DNA of 52,521 nt from Lachnospiraceae bacterium UBA4260 (GTDB taxonomy: Bacteria > Bacillota > Clostridia > Lachnospirales > Lachnospiraceae), in assembly GCA_002395235.1 (NCBI GenBank), contig DGWK01000019.1, positions 1-52,521 of the forward strand, read 5' to 3'. The position numbers were made by a program, and so were the translations under genes. Shown here piece by piece: positions 7,901 through 15,365 of the stretch. The notes beneath the pieces were generated by a model. The model was not told the origin of the DNA. It did not search any database and saw only the letters and a program-made list of their open reading frames with translations. Within the stretch, counting starts at the first letter, position 1; the number at the start of each line of letters is the position of its first letter.

Positions 7901-9333
7901 CGATCCGCTATAAGGGAATCGACATCGCCGTTCACCGCGACCTGCGCGACGAGGGGCAGACCGTGTATATACCGGACGGCGGCACGTCGGCAGCCGATTC
8001 GGAGACCGGAGAGAGAATCGCGGAGCCGGACGAGGAAGTAAAGATCCTCGATACGCTCGCGTACAAAAACCTGATTCCCGGTAAGACGTATACCGTCTCC
8101 GGACGCGTGGTAAAGAAGAGCACCGGAGAGGAGATTCCTTCTGCTCTGATCGACGCTTCCGCGGAAAATCCGGAAAGCGATGCGGCTCAGCCCTCAGAAA
8201 AAACAGCGGAAAATGTGTCTGTCGCTGACAATATCGTTACCTTTACGCCCGGGAGCAAAGACGGCGCGCTCCTGCTCACTTTCACATACGACGGGAGTGC
8301 TCTCGCCGGGGAAGACGCCGTCGTGTTTGAGAGGGTCTGCCTGGACGGCGCGGAAGTGATCGTCCATGAGAACTTAGACGATGAAGCCCAGACGATCCAT
8401 CATCCCAATGGTCATACAGAGGCAGTTAACGCCGCTTCCGATGGGCATATGGCGGCTGCCGGCGGTCGCGTGACGGTAAGGGACAGGTTCCACTATGAAA
8501 ATCTCCTGCCGGGAAAAGAGTATGTGATCAGCGGAAAGGTGATGCGAAAGCCTGCGGAAGGAGAAGAAGCAAGTGAGATCGAAGCGGTCATGGTCGACGG
8601 GTACGGTAATGAGGTGCAGGAGTGGAAGTTCACTCCGGACGACGCAGACGGATATGAGGATCTGTATTTTGTCATCAATTCCGAGGAACTGGCAGGCAGC
8701 AGCGCTGTCGTCTTCGAGACCCTGCAGCTGATCAGTCCCGATCTGCAGACACGCGCGGTCGTCGTGCGGCACGAGAACATAGACGATGAAGCCCAGACGA
8801 TCCATTTCCCGCGCGTGCGGACAACGGCCGTCGACAAAAAGGACAATGACCATCAGATCAGCCATAAGGGGACCGTCAGTGTTGTGGACAAGGTCGAGTA
8901 TGAGAACCTCACGGCAGGGGCAAAATATCGCGTGAAAGGCGTCCTGATGAACAAATCCACGGGCCGCCCTGCCCTTGCGGGAGGGAAAGAGATTACGGCC
9001 GATACCGTGTTTAGGGCGGGGGCGCCTTCCGGATCCGCAGAAGTCACATTCCGCTTTGACAGCGCAAAGCTCAGCGACGGAGATTATGTGGCCTTCGAGA
9101 CGCTCTATGAGTGCGGGAGCGAGGCGGACGAGGAGACCGAGATCGGCTCGCACAGGGACCTGCAGGATAAGGCGCAGACGGTGACGAGGCGCACCCCGCA
9201 TACTCCGTCCGGAAGTCCCGGGACCGGAGACGGCAGTCATGCGGCGGCTTGGCTTATATGTTTCGTCCTGGCGGCGGCAGGGATGGCAGCCATCCTGGTC
9301 ATGCGGAGAAGAAAAAGATCCGATCGATCTTGA
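4915..9333 (+). CDS. Sortase-anchored multidomain surface adhesin: thioester-like domain, two SpaA/Cna-B domains, five T-Q ester (VaFE) repeats
   Basis: The 1472 residues read as follows. A signal peptide (1-28, cut after AKA) is followed by a Glu/Ser/Ala-rich disordered stretch to about 150 and a beta domain of about 160-295. A thioester-domain-like module at about 300-480 has GTCLDP (Cys361), the segment KAFYYGADGPG, and VTHVAAAELY (His420). Two SpaA/Cna-B-type domains follow at about 498-612 and 612-755, each ending in a YYLIETKPADGY- or TIRETKAAKGY-like strand. Five tandem VaFE/T-Q ester repeats span about 760-1430, each with a V(V/A)FE-like strand and a final HxDxxDxxQT motif. The cell-wall sorting signal is SPGTG (1434-1438), a hydrophobic helix and RRRKR. 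Such proteins are stiff, covalently self-crosslinked fibres used for attachment. No sortase gene is in the window. Architecture firm, ligand unknown. Confidence 0.9.
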   Translation: MSMRNRMFAVLLAAATAFSAAFSGTAKAAGPVIADSSAQEGAQAGSTAGETEQGTGSETDSEMDSEQEKESEQEEESAGTGGSGSAADDAAAIAGESEESNNAPTSEASAEDTAASGTTQENAQSEEEMQEESGLWATDRETAAEIEPGLPAAGSKEEQKVTADKMPAFKAEVNIGRYVVRIKAGEGVFPEGTRAEVKELSGDAARPYAEQAEEMADSGVATAVIDIRFTDQSGKEIQPKGMVDVIFENAAQEDAQMSVYHAEKGNTSDMQSVPCSVEGDNVEIRNDSFSPYVLLAAASEPDWTKGGWGYRRNISDQISLVHKNQRVYKYADKGYDGAGNDWLTISYDMYLDGKKVGTGTCLDPLHSGWEMEGKKAGKVYETTGPMMVKAFYYGADGPGRSVIEKAVGTTDTSALRIVTHVAAAELYVRMGYARHSGSGEGFRDASNKLKDHVYKFVKAIEDLPVPDKYYAYVTVDNGYADNGLTNQDFGFGSYSLIEHPGFVKIRKLSENRSVSDGNSCYSLKGALYQVYTSEAAARARGKEGIVEGLLFAINENGVSNTERLMPGKYYLIETKPADGYLLSDKVYPFTVVDSETIEVSVTDMPANDPAAIVINKTCRNADGKDIRNLEGTEFTVRFYSGFYDASSLPDTPDRVWVIQALKTENGLYKAALDEKHFVSGDDFYRVDGLITLPLGTVTIRETKAAKGYKNDGRFGDQELYIGQIRRTDPDRAQLQDVQGKRATSNTFEVADTPYQPVIRTEAKGPDTGDHQLTQSEKVRVTDKVIYKDLVPGLEYTLKGVLVRKADGKALTVDGKEVTAEKSFTPDKSDGETEMTFEFDAGALDGGGLVVFEELYETDEEKPVAVHKDIDDPEQTVFLPVVATDAADKDTGDKNARADKDRVIVDRISYKGLIAGKTYEISGEVKIKSEEADFDEAKTAASTITAAEGKGSISFDDHKVTFVPEGKEGEEASGEILVSFLVDASELAGEDLVVGETIRYKGIDIAVHRDLRDEGQTVYIPDGGTSAADSETGERIAEPDEEVKILDTLAYKNLIPGKTYTVSGRVVKKSTGEEIPSALIDASAENPESDAAQPSEKTAENVSVADNIVTFTPGSKDGALLLTFTYDGSALAGEDAVVFERVCLDGAEVIVHENLDDEAQTIHHPNGHTEAVNAASDGHMAAAGGRVTVRDRFHYENLLPGKEYVISGKVMRKPAEGEEASEIEAVMVDGYGNEVQEWKFTPDDADGYEDLYFVINSEELAGSSAVVFETLQLISPDLQTRAVVVRHENIDDEAQTIHFPRVRTTAVDKKDNDHQISHKGTVSVVDKVEYENLTAGAKYRVKGVLMNKSTGRPALAGGKEITADTVFRAGAPSGSAEVTFRFDSAKLSDGDYVAFETLYECGSEADEETEIGSHRDLQDKAQTVTRRTPHTPSGSPGTGDGSHAAAWLICFVLAAAGMAAILVMRRRKRSDRS
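7192..9192 (+). repeat. Five tandem T-Q ester (VaFE) domain repeats within the adhesin
   Basis: Each unit is 125-145 codons: a TGD or similar start, a strand like VxDxxxYxxLxPGxxYxxxG, a V(V/A)FE-like strand, and a closing HxDxxDxxQT. Unit ends lie near residues 882, 1026, 1169, 1302 and 1430. The units differ clearly from one another, so this is an old duplication rather than a recent DNA repeat. Unit 2 reads VVGE instead of VVFE. Confidence 0.8.
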
Positions 9334-9348
9334 CTCTAGGGAGGAATC

Positions 9349-10206
9349 ATGAATAAGTCGATTATGAATAAGAGAGTATGTGCGGCAATCTTTGCTGTGC
9401 TGCTGCCGCTTGTTTGCTTTACTGCCTGTGTCTCAAAGAAGGCAGAAGCGGAAAACGGAACGACTGCTGTATCTACGCCCGCACCCGAAGTACAGAAGAC
9501 TGCTGTGGACCCCGAAAAGAAAAGCGGTGAAAGGGCAAAAGACAGCGGGAAGGAGAAAAGCGGAGCGACGGCAACAACAGTAAAATCTGCCTCGAGCGGA
9601 GAAAACGGAAGGAAATCGGCAGACAGTGAAGTGACAGGTGAAAAAGGCGGAGCAGACGAGGGTGAAGAGCAGAAAGATAAGGAGGAGAAGTCCTTTCCGG
9701 GCGATCCTCTGGAGAGGGAGACGGATTCGCAGGAACCGATACGGGAATCTGAGATCCGCGATGAGGATGATCGCGAGGAAAGAGAGAAGGAAAGTGCTGA
9801 CAGAGAACGGGGAGAGAGCGCGCACGAGGAAAAAAACGAAAGCGCTCACGAACATACCTGGGTGGAACAGACGAAAACAGTCCATCACGATGAGACCGGT
9901 CACTATGAAGAGGTCGAAGTCGGCACACAGACAGTGATCGACGAGGAAGCCTATGAAGAGCCCGTCTATCAGGCAAAATGTATCTGCAGCGCCTGCGGTT
10001 ATGAAACGGACTCCGCGGAGGAGATGAATGACCATCTGGACAGTCATTATGACCCCGATCTGGGGTATATTGACGCCGGCTACAGCGTGCAGCAGGTCGT
10101 CATCGACACAATTTATCATCCGGAGGTGTCCCACGAGGAGCCGGTGTATGAACAGCGGTGGGTGGTGGACAGCGAAGCGTACGAGGAGACGGTCGTCACA
10201 GGGTAA
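9349..10206 (+). CDS. Lipoprotein with a C2H2-spaced zinc finger, apparently cut short by a stop codon
   Basis: The 285-residue product has a lipoprotein signal (hydrophobic helix then FTAC, Cys27) and a long charged disordered region rich in Glu, Lys and Asp up to about 165. The C-terminal domain carries two diverged repeats of the form H-x-E-x2-H ... V(I/V)D-x-E-AYEE ... KC. The first repeat leads into Cys213-x2-Cys216-x12-His229-x3-His233, the classical C2H2 spacing. The second ends at VVTG and TAA. The same frame then continues KCSTCGAVR before a second TAA (10234-10236), matching the KC(IC)SxCG end of the first repeat. The sense codon was probably TAT or TAC. The protein is exported, so the metal site would lie outside the membrane. 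It starts 15 bp after the adhesin, probably in the same operon. Function unknown. Confidence 0.75.
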   Translation: MNKSIMNKRVCAAIFAVLLPLVCFTACVSKKAEAENGTTAVSTPAPEVQKTAVDPEKKSGERAKDSGKEKSGATATTVKSASSGENGRKSADSEVTGEKGGADEGEEQKDKEEKSFPGDPLERETDSQEPIRESEIRDEDDREEREKESADRERGESAHEEKNESAHEHTWVEQTKTVHHDETGHYEEVEVGTQTVIDEEAYEEPVYQAKCICSACGYETDSAEEMNDHLDSHYDPDLGYIDAGYSVQQVVIDTIYHPEVSHEEPVYEQRWVVDSEAYEETVVTG

Positions 10207-10236
10207 AAGTGCAGCACATGCGGAGCTGTGAGATAA
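10204..10236 (+). other. In-frame extension beyond the lipoprotein stop codon (CxxC knuckle)
   Basis: After the TAA at 10204-10206 the frame reads Lys-Cys-Ser-Thr-Cys-Gly-Ala-Val-Arg and then TAA. The CxxCG knuckle repeats the motif at residues 211-217 upstream. This argues that the first stop is a recent nonsense change, a sequencing error or a readthrough site. Confidence 0.6.
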
Positions 10237-10290
10237 ACCTGAGCGTCAGTTTTTCCAATTCAGCCTCACAAGCCAGCGTAATTTAAAAGA

Positions 10291-10343
10291 GGCTTGTCAC
10301 ACCCGCTCAGGAGCAAATTGATTCTGAGCGGGTGCGGCAAGCC
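10291..10343 (-). terminator. Long terminator hairpin between the convergent lipoprotein and aroA genes
   Basis: Arms at 10291-10310 and 10324-10343 pair over almost 20 bp (GGCTTG...CCCGCTCAG with CTGAGCGGG...CAAGCC) around a 13-nt loop. On the minus strand the stem is followed by TCTTTT, which fits aroA, whose stop is 28 bp away. It may also stop plus-strand transcription. Confidence 0.7.
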
Positions 10344-10371
10344 CCTTCCGTTTCATTTGTAAATTTCGATG

Positions 10372-11679
10372 TCAAAGGGAATCCAGATCCCTGTAAAAGC
10401 CCGGATAGCTGACATCGACGCAGTGCTCGTCATCGATCACGGTCTCGCCTCGGGCGGCAAGCGCCGCTACGGAGAAGGCCATGGCGATCCGGTGGTCGCC
10501 GTAAGTCTTTATGGCGGAGCCGGTGAGCGGGGCCCCGCTGTTTCCTTCGATGATCATTCCGTCGTTTTCGGGGACCACAGAGCAGCCTATGGCAGAGAGC
10601 CCCTTGGTGATCGTATCGATTCGGTCAGTTTCCTTGAATTTGAGCTCGGCGGCGTCCTTTATATAGGTCGTTCCCTCTGCGCAAGCGGCCATGACGGCGA
10701 GAACAGGGATCTCATCGATCAGCGCGGGGATGACGGATCCGCCGATCGTGACGCCGTGAAGCGGCGCGTAGCGGACGAGCAGGTCGGTAGCGGGTTCTGC
10801 CGAATCCCGGCGGATTCCCAGTATGCTGATATCGGCGCCCATGGACTGGGCGACCTCGATCATGCCCGCCCGGGTCGGGTTGATCCCGACGCCGCGGATC
10901 AGGATCTCGGAGCCGGGGATCAGGGAGGCGGCGGCAATGAAATAGGCCGCGGAGGAGATGTCACCGGGGACGTGAATCCTGCGGGCTTCAAGCTCCGGGC
11001 ATGTCTTCGTGCGCGCGTGCCATCCGTCTTTCTCTTCGAAGGAGTCGATTTCCGCTCCGAAGGCGCGCAGCATCCTCTCGGTGTGATCTCTCGAGAGGGA
11101 AGGCTCAACGACTTCCGTGACGCCTTCCGCGTAGAGGCCGGCGCAGAGAATGGAAGATTTCACCTGCGCGGAAGCTACGGGACTGTGGTAGGTGATCCCG
11201 TGAAGGTCTCTGCCCTCGATCCTGAGAGGCGCGCAGTCATTTCCGTTTACGCTCTCAATGTGAGCGCCCATTTGGGAGAGGGGCTGCATGATCCGGCGCA
11301 TGGGTCTTGTCGCTATGGACGCGTCGCCGCTGATCACGGAAGTGAAAGGCTGGGGAGCCAGGATTCCGGAGATGATCCGGGTGGTCGTCCCGCTGTTTCC
11401 GGTATAAAGGTTGACAGGGTCAGAAGCAGGGCGCAGCCCTCGCAGACCCCTGCCGCAGACTGTAACCTTTCCTTCCTGCTCATTGACGGAGATCTCCACG
11501 CCCAGCCGGCGGAAACAGTCTACCGTAGAGAGGCAGTCCGCGCCGGAGAGGAATCCGGTGATCTCCGTAGTTCCTTTTGCGATGGAGCCCAGCATGACGG
11601 CCCGGTGGGAGACGGATTTGTCCCCGGGCACAGTGATCTCGCCGCGCAGCGGGGCGGATCGGCTTAGTATTGTTCTCAT
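10372..11679 (-). CDS. aroA: 3-phosphoshikimate 1-carboxyvinyltransferase (EPSP synthase)
   Basis: The enzyme joins PEP and shikimate 3-phosphate in the sixth step of the shikimate pathway. The 435-residue length is normal. The N-terminal PGDKSVSHRAVMLG holds the substrate-binding Lys21/Ser22. GNSGTTTR follows near residue 94, and the late segment KFKETDRI precedes the conserved YGDHRIAMA. Both inside-out alpha/beta halves are complete. The start at 11679 has AGGAGG about 10 nt upstream. It lies 51 bp downstream of tyrA on the same strand, so the two form an aromatic amino acid operon that reads from the promoter at 12944-12972. Firm call. Confidence 0.96.
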   Translation of the reverse strand: MRTILSRSAPLRGEITVPGDKSVSHRAVMLGSIAKGTTEITGFLSGADCLSTVDCFRRLGVEISVNEQEGKVTVCGRGLRGLRPASDPVNLYTGNSGTTTRIISGILAPQPFTSVISGDASIATRPMRRIMQPLSQMGAHIESVNGNDCAPLRIEGRDLHGITYHSPVASAQVKSSILCAGLYAEGVTEVVEPSLSRDHTERMLRAFGAEIDSFEEKDGWHARTKTCPELEARRIHVPGDISSAAYFIAAASLIPGSEILIRGVGINPTRAGMIEVAQSMGADISILGIRRDSAEPATDLLVRYAPLHGVTIGGSVIPALIDEIPVLAVMAACAEGTTYIKDAAELKFKETDRIDTITKGLSAIGCSVVPENDGMIIEGNSGAPLTGSAIKTYGDHRIAMAFSVAALAARGETVIDDEHCVDVSYPGFYRDLDSL

Positions 11680-11730
11680 ATGTCTTGTAACCTCCTGATG
11701 CGCGCCGTGCGGGGCCCGCTGCCTTAGCCG

Positions 11731-12843
11731 TCAGTATACGGAATAGTTGCGGTTTTTCAGAAGCTCGCGCGCCTTCTCAAGTCCGTCGGAAGAGTGGCAC
11801 TCGACCCGCAGAACACCCTGCTGGTATTCGCGGTTGTGGGTGATGCCGATGTTCTTGATATTGATGCCCGCGATCGCGAGATACATGACGACCTCGGCCA
11901 GGACGCCGGGGCGGTCCTCGATGTCCACGTGCAGGATATGCACTTTTTTGATCGGGCCGCTGGAGACGTCCGCGAAGCCCTCGCGGTATTGCCTGGCGCT
12001 GTCAAAAAACTGATTGATCGAACGGCTGTCCCTCTCGTCCAGCGTCTTTCTGAAGCGGATGAGATCGTCTATGTACCGGTCCAGGAGCTCCCTGATATTG
12101 TCCGTGTTGGTCATGCAGATCTGCTCCCACATGACAGGGGAGGAAGAGGAGATCCTTGTGATGTCCTTGAAGCCGCCCGCGGCGATGGTCTTCATGAACT
12201 GGCTCTCGTCGTCGCTCTCCTTTACAAGGTTGACCAGGCTCGCCGAGATGACGTGCGGCACATGGCTGATGGCCGCCACCGCGTAATCGTGGCGGTCGCA
12301 GGAGACTATGATCGGAAGGGCCCTTATGGTCTCTGCGAACTGGAACATCCACTCCACATCCTCTGCGCTGACCTCGGGCTCAGGCGTGAGGATATAGTAG
12401 GCGTTTTCCAGAAGGCCCGACTTGGAATTCCGGTATCCGATGCGCTCGCTTCCTGCCATGGGGTGCCCGCCGATGAAACAGCTTTCCAAGCCGGCTTCCC
12501 GCACTGCCCTGTGAATATCCGATTTGGTGCTTCCTACATCGGTGAGGAGCATCCCGGGTTTTATAAAAGGCTTCAGGAGCCGCAGGTTCTCGGCGTTGTG
12601 CTCTACGGGCGCGCATAGGAAGATGACATCGCACCCGGCAAAGCCCTCTCCGACGGCGGGAACGTATTCATTGACGACGCCGTCGTCAATGGCTTCCTGA
12701 ACGGTTTCCTGATGCGGCGCAAACGCCAGGATGCGGACCTGCGGCATGTATTTGCGGATGGCCCTGGCGATGGAGCCGCCGATGAGGCCGAGCCCCACAA
12801 ATCCGAAGGTATCTCTGTCTGTCGTTGCTATTGTTTCTTTCAT
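11731..12843 (-). CDS. tyrA: Prephenate dehydrogenase with C-terminal ACT domain
   Basis: The enzyme oxidatively decarboxylates prephenate to 4-hydroxyphenylpyruvate for tyrosine. The 370 residues begin with the Rossmann motif GLGLIGGS (17-24). The substrate-site block GGHPMAGSERIGY, the helical dimer domain with SHVPHVISASLV, and an ACT domain from about residue 298 follow; the ACT domain starts HILHVDIEDRPGVLAEV and most likely binds tyrosine for feedback control. The ribosome site AAGGA precedes ATG at 12843. It is the first gene of the tyrA-aroA operon, with a strong promoter about 100 bp upstream. No chorismate mutase domain is fused to it. Confidence 0.95.
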   Translation of the reverse strand: MKETIATTDRDTFGFVGLGLIGGSIARAIRKYMPQVRILAFAPHQETVQEAIDDGVVNEYVPAVGEGFAGCDVIFLCAPVEHNAENLRLLKPFIKPGMLLTDVGSTKSDIHRAVREAGLESCFIGGHPMAGSERIGYRNSKSGLLENAYYILTPEPEVSAEDVEWMFQFAETIRALPIIVSCDRHDYAVAAISHVPHVISASLVNLVKESDDESQFMKTIAAGGFKDITRISSSSPVMWEQICMTNTDNIRELLDRYIDDLIRFRKTLDERDSRSINQFFDSARQYREGFADVSSGPIKKVHILHVDIEDRPGVLAEVVMYLAIAGINIKNIGITHNREYQQGVLRVECHSSDGLEKARELLKNRNYSVY

Positions 12844-12943
12844 ATGAACTGTCCTTCTTAGTGTGATTGACGGACGTTTTTCGAGTCCGGGCGACGGATC
12901 GGATCCGGCCGCTGACGAGCCGCGCCGATCTGTGCTGACCTAA

Positions 12944-12972
12944 ACTATATTACTTTAACGTGATAAAGTCAA
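12944..12972 (-). promoter_or_regulatory. Promoter of the tyrA-aroA operon
   Basis: On the minus strand, TTGACT (12972-12967) and TATAGT (12949-12944) are separated by exactly 17 bp. The start site would be near 12937, with a leader of about 94 nt in which I see no attenuator. The remaining gene-free DNA up to 13104 holds nothing I can name. Confidence 0.7.
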
Positions 12973-13104
12973 TATGATTTCGGAGGGGGCTTCAGAAGGC
13001 GGGAGAAAGCAATATTTTGACCCGTCGCCGTGGAAAATTCGGCAAAAAATACCGAAAGCAAAGAGCTTTTCGGGCAATCCTTACGCAAACTTCCCATATA
13101 CTCC

Positions 13105-13133
13105 TTGTAAACAGGAGGATAAATTGCTAAAAT
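13105..13133 (+). promoter_or_regulatory. Probable promoter of the EF-G-like gene
   Basis: TTGTAA (13105-13110) and TAAAAT (13128-13133) are 17 bp apart. The leader would be about 68 nt and ends in GGAGG before the ATG at 13208. Confidence 0.5.
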
Positions 13134-13207
13134 ATACAGGACTGTTTGTAGCTTTCATCGGTTATGGCTGCAAATAATCTAAAAAATGGTATAGTGGAGG
13201 TCTGGAA

Positions 13208-15298
13208 ATGAAAGTTTATACAACCGATAAGATCAGAAATATCGTTCTTCTGGGTCACGGTGGTGCAGGAAAGACAACACTTGCTGAGGCTATGTGCTAC
13301 CTCGCAGGTGTTACTTCGAGAGTCGGCAGAGTCGAGGACGGAAACACGGTCAGCGACTTTACCAAGGAAGAGCAGAAGAGAGGGTTCTCTATCAAGACTT
13401 CTCTTATCCCCATCGAGTGGCAGGACTGCAAGATCAATATTCTGGATACTCCCGGATACTTTGACTTCGTAGGTGAAGTCGAGGAAGCGATCAGTGTTGC
13501 CGACGGAGCTATCATCGTTATTTCCGGCAAGGCCGGTGTCGAGGTAGGCACGGAGAGAGCATGGGAACTCTGTGAGAAATACAACATTCCCAGAATGTTC
13601 TTCGTTACTGATATGGATATCGACAATGTCTCCTATCGCTCAGTGGTAGAGCAGCTTTCCGAGCTTTACGGAAAGAAGATCGCTCCCTTCAACTTCCCCT
13701 TCCGTGTGAACGAGAAGTTTGCGGGATATGTCAATGTAATCGCCGAGAAGGCGTTTGAGTGGAAGGGCAAGGATGCTGTAGAGTGCGCAGTGCCGGATTA
13801 CAGCCAGGAATACCTTGAGAACTACCGCGACACTCTGATGGAGACAGTTGCTGAGACAAGTGAAGAGTTCATGGAGCGCTATTTTGAAGGCGACGTATTC
13901 TCCGAGGCAGAGATCAGATCCGCCGTCAGGTCCCAGGTCCTTGACGGATCCATCGTTCCCGTAGAGATGGGCGCAAGCACCATCTGCCGCGGCGTCTACA
14001 CACTGCTGGATGATGTTGTCAAGTACATGCCCAGCCCTGAGCACCGCAAGGTGAGCGGCATCAACCTCAAGACCAACGAGATCTTCGAGGCGAACTTCGA
14101 CTTCTCCAAGCCCAAGAGCGCGTACATCTTCAAGACCATCGTGGATCCTTTCATCGGAAGATATTCCCTGCTCAAGATCCGTTCCGGCGTCTTCAAGACA
14201 GATGATACCGTCTATGACACAAACCTTGAGACAGAAATGAGAGTCGGCAAGCTCTACGTTATGCAGGGCAACAAGACGACAGAGGTTCCCGAGCTTCACG
14301 CAGGCGATCTCGGTGCCGTTGCCAAACTCGGCGACGCAAGAACCGGTGATTCTCTTTCCACAAAGGCGGTTCCGATCCAGTACGGCAAGACTGAGATCTC
14401 CACACCTTATACCTACATCAGATATAAGGCTAAGAATAAGAACGATGTCGACAAGATCGCCCAGGCTATGGCCAAGATCTCCTCTGAGGATCCTACCTTC
14501 AAGATGGTGAACGACGCGGACAACAAGCAGACTCTGATGTACGGTATCGGCGATATGCAGCTCGAGGTCGTCAAGAGCATGCTCAAGAACGAGTACAAGG
14601 TCGAGATCGATACAATGGCTCCGAAGGTAGCTTACAGAGAGACCATCCGCAAGAACTCCGACGTAGAGTACAAGTACAAGAAGCAGTCCGGCGGACACGG
14701 CCAGTACGGTCACGTCAAGATGAGATACAGCCCTCTGGGAGATCAGTCCAAGGCATACGAGTTCACCGACGAGGTCGTCGGCGGATCCGTTCCGAAGAAC
14801 TACTTCCCTGCAGTTGAAAAGGGTATCATCGAATCCGTACAGAGAGGACCTCTCGCAGGTTATCCCGTTGTGGGCGTCAAGTGCGTGCTTTACGATGGAT
14901 CCTACCACCCGGTAGACTCTTCGGAAATGGCGTTCAAGACCGCTTCCGTCCAGGCCTTCAAGAAGGGCTTCATGGAAGCAAGCCCCGTTCTGCTTGAGCC
15001 TATCGTGAGCCTGAAGGTCACCATCCCGGATGCATACACCGGCGACGTTATGGGCGACCTCAACAAGAGACGCGGCAGAGTGCTCGGCATGAACCCGATC
15101 GGCGGCGGCAAGCAGGTCGTTGAGGCAGAAGTTCCTCAGTCCGAACTGTTTGACTACTGCACAGTCCTTCGCTCCATGACCGGCGGACGCGGCGACTACA
15201 CTTATGAGTTCGCAAGATATGAGCAGGCTCCTGCCGAGATCCAGGCCAAGGAAGTCGAGGCCAGAGCGAAACAGCTCGAAGAGGGCGCAGAAGACTGA
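13208..15298 (+). CDS. Elongation factor G-like translational GTPase (EF-G2-type paralogue)
   Basis: The 696-residue protein has the five-domain EF-G layout: G domain (1-270), beta-barrel domain II, then domains III-V ending in RGDYTYEFARYEQAP. G1 is GHGGAGKT (16-23) instead of the GHVDAGKT or AHIDAGKT of canonical EF-G, and G3 is DTPG (80-83). G4 is TDMD (134-137) where NKxD is the rule, so guanine recognition may be altered. These traits fit the EF-G2-like paralogue class rather than the str-operon EF-G, and there is no rpsL, rpsG or tuf nearby. The codon choice looks like that of a highly expressed gene. The role could be translocation under special conditions or ribosome recycling. A perfect terminator follows the gene. 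Confidence 0.85.
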   Translation: MKVYTTDKIRNIVLLGHGGAGKTTLAEAMCYLAGVTSRVGRVEDGNTVSDFTKEEQKRGFSIKTSLIPIEWQDCKINILDTPGYFDFVGEVEEAISVADGAIIVISGKAGVEVGTERAWELCEKYNIPRMFFVTDMDIDNVSYRSVVEQLSELYGKKIAPFNFPFRVNEKFAGYVNVIAEKAFEWKGKDAVECAVPDYSQEYLENYRDTLMETVAETSEEFMERYFEGDVFSEAEIRSAVRSQVLDGSIVPVEMGASTICRGVYTLLDDVVKYMPSPEHRKVSGINLKTNEIFEANFDFSKPKSAYIFKTIVDPFIGRYSLLKIRSGVFKTDDTVYDTNLETEMRVGKLYVMQGNKTTEVPELHAGDLGAVAKLGDARTGDSLSTKAVPIQYGKTEISTPYTYIRYKAKNKNDVDKIAQAMAKISSEDPTFKMVNDADNKQTLMYGIGDMQLEVVKSMLKNEYKVEIDTMAPKVAYRETIRKNSDVEYKYKKQSGGHGQYGHVKMRYSPLGDQSKAYEFTDEVVGGSVPKNYFPAVEKGIIESVQRGPLAGYPVVGVKCVLYDGSYHPVDSSEMAFKTASVQAFKKGFMEASPVLLEPIVSLKVTIPDAYTGDVMGDLNKRRGRVLGMNPIGGGKQVVEAEVPQSELFDYCTVLRSMTGGRGDYTYEFARYEQAPAEIQAKEVEARAKQLEEGAED

Positions 15299-15332
15299 TC
15301 TGTCTGATCATATTGATTCAGGAAAGAATGAT

Positions 15333-15363
15333 GAGGCTGCCACGGTTGTGGCAGCCTCTTTTA
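15333..15363 (+). terminator. Rho-independent terminator of the EF-G-like gene
   Basis: GAGGCTGCCAC (15333-15343) pairs perfectly with GTGGCAGCCTC (15348-15358) across a GGTT loop and is followed by TTTT. Confidence 0.85.
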
Positions 15364-15365
15364 AA

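Noticed and set aside
10369..11667. Plus-strand frame of 432 codons opposite aroA
   Set aside because: The aroA motifs are on the minus strand; the opposing product has no family features.
12974..13177. 67-codon plus-strand frame between tyrA and the EF-G-like gene
   Set aside because: It overlaps the promoters of both neighbours, has no ribosome site and no recognisable protein features.
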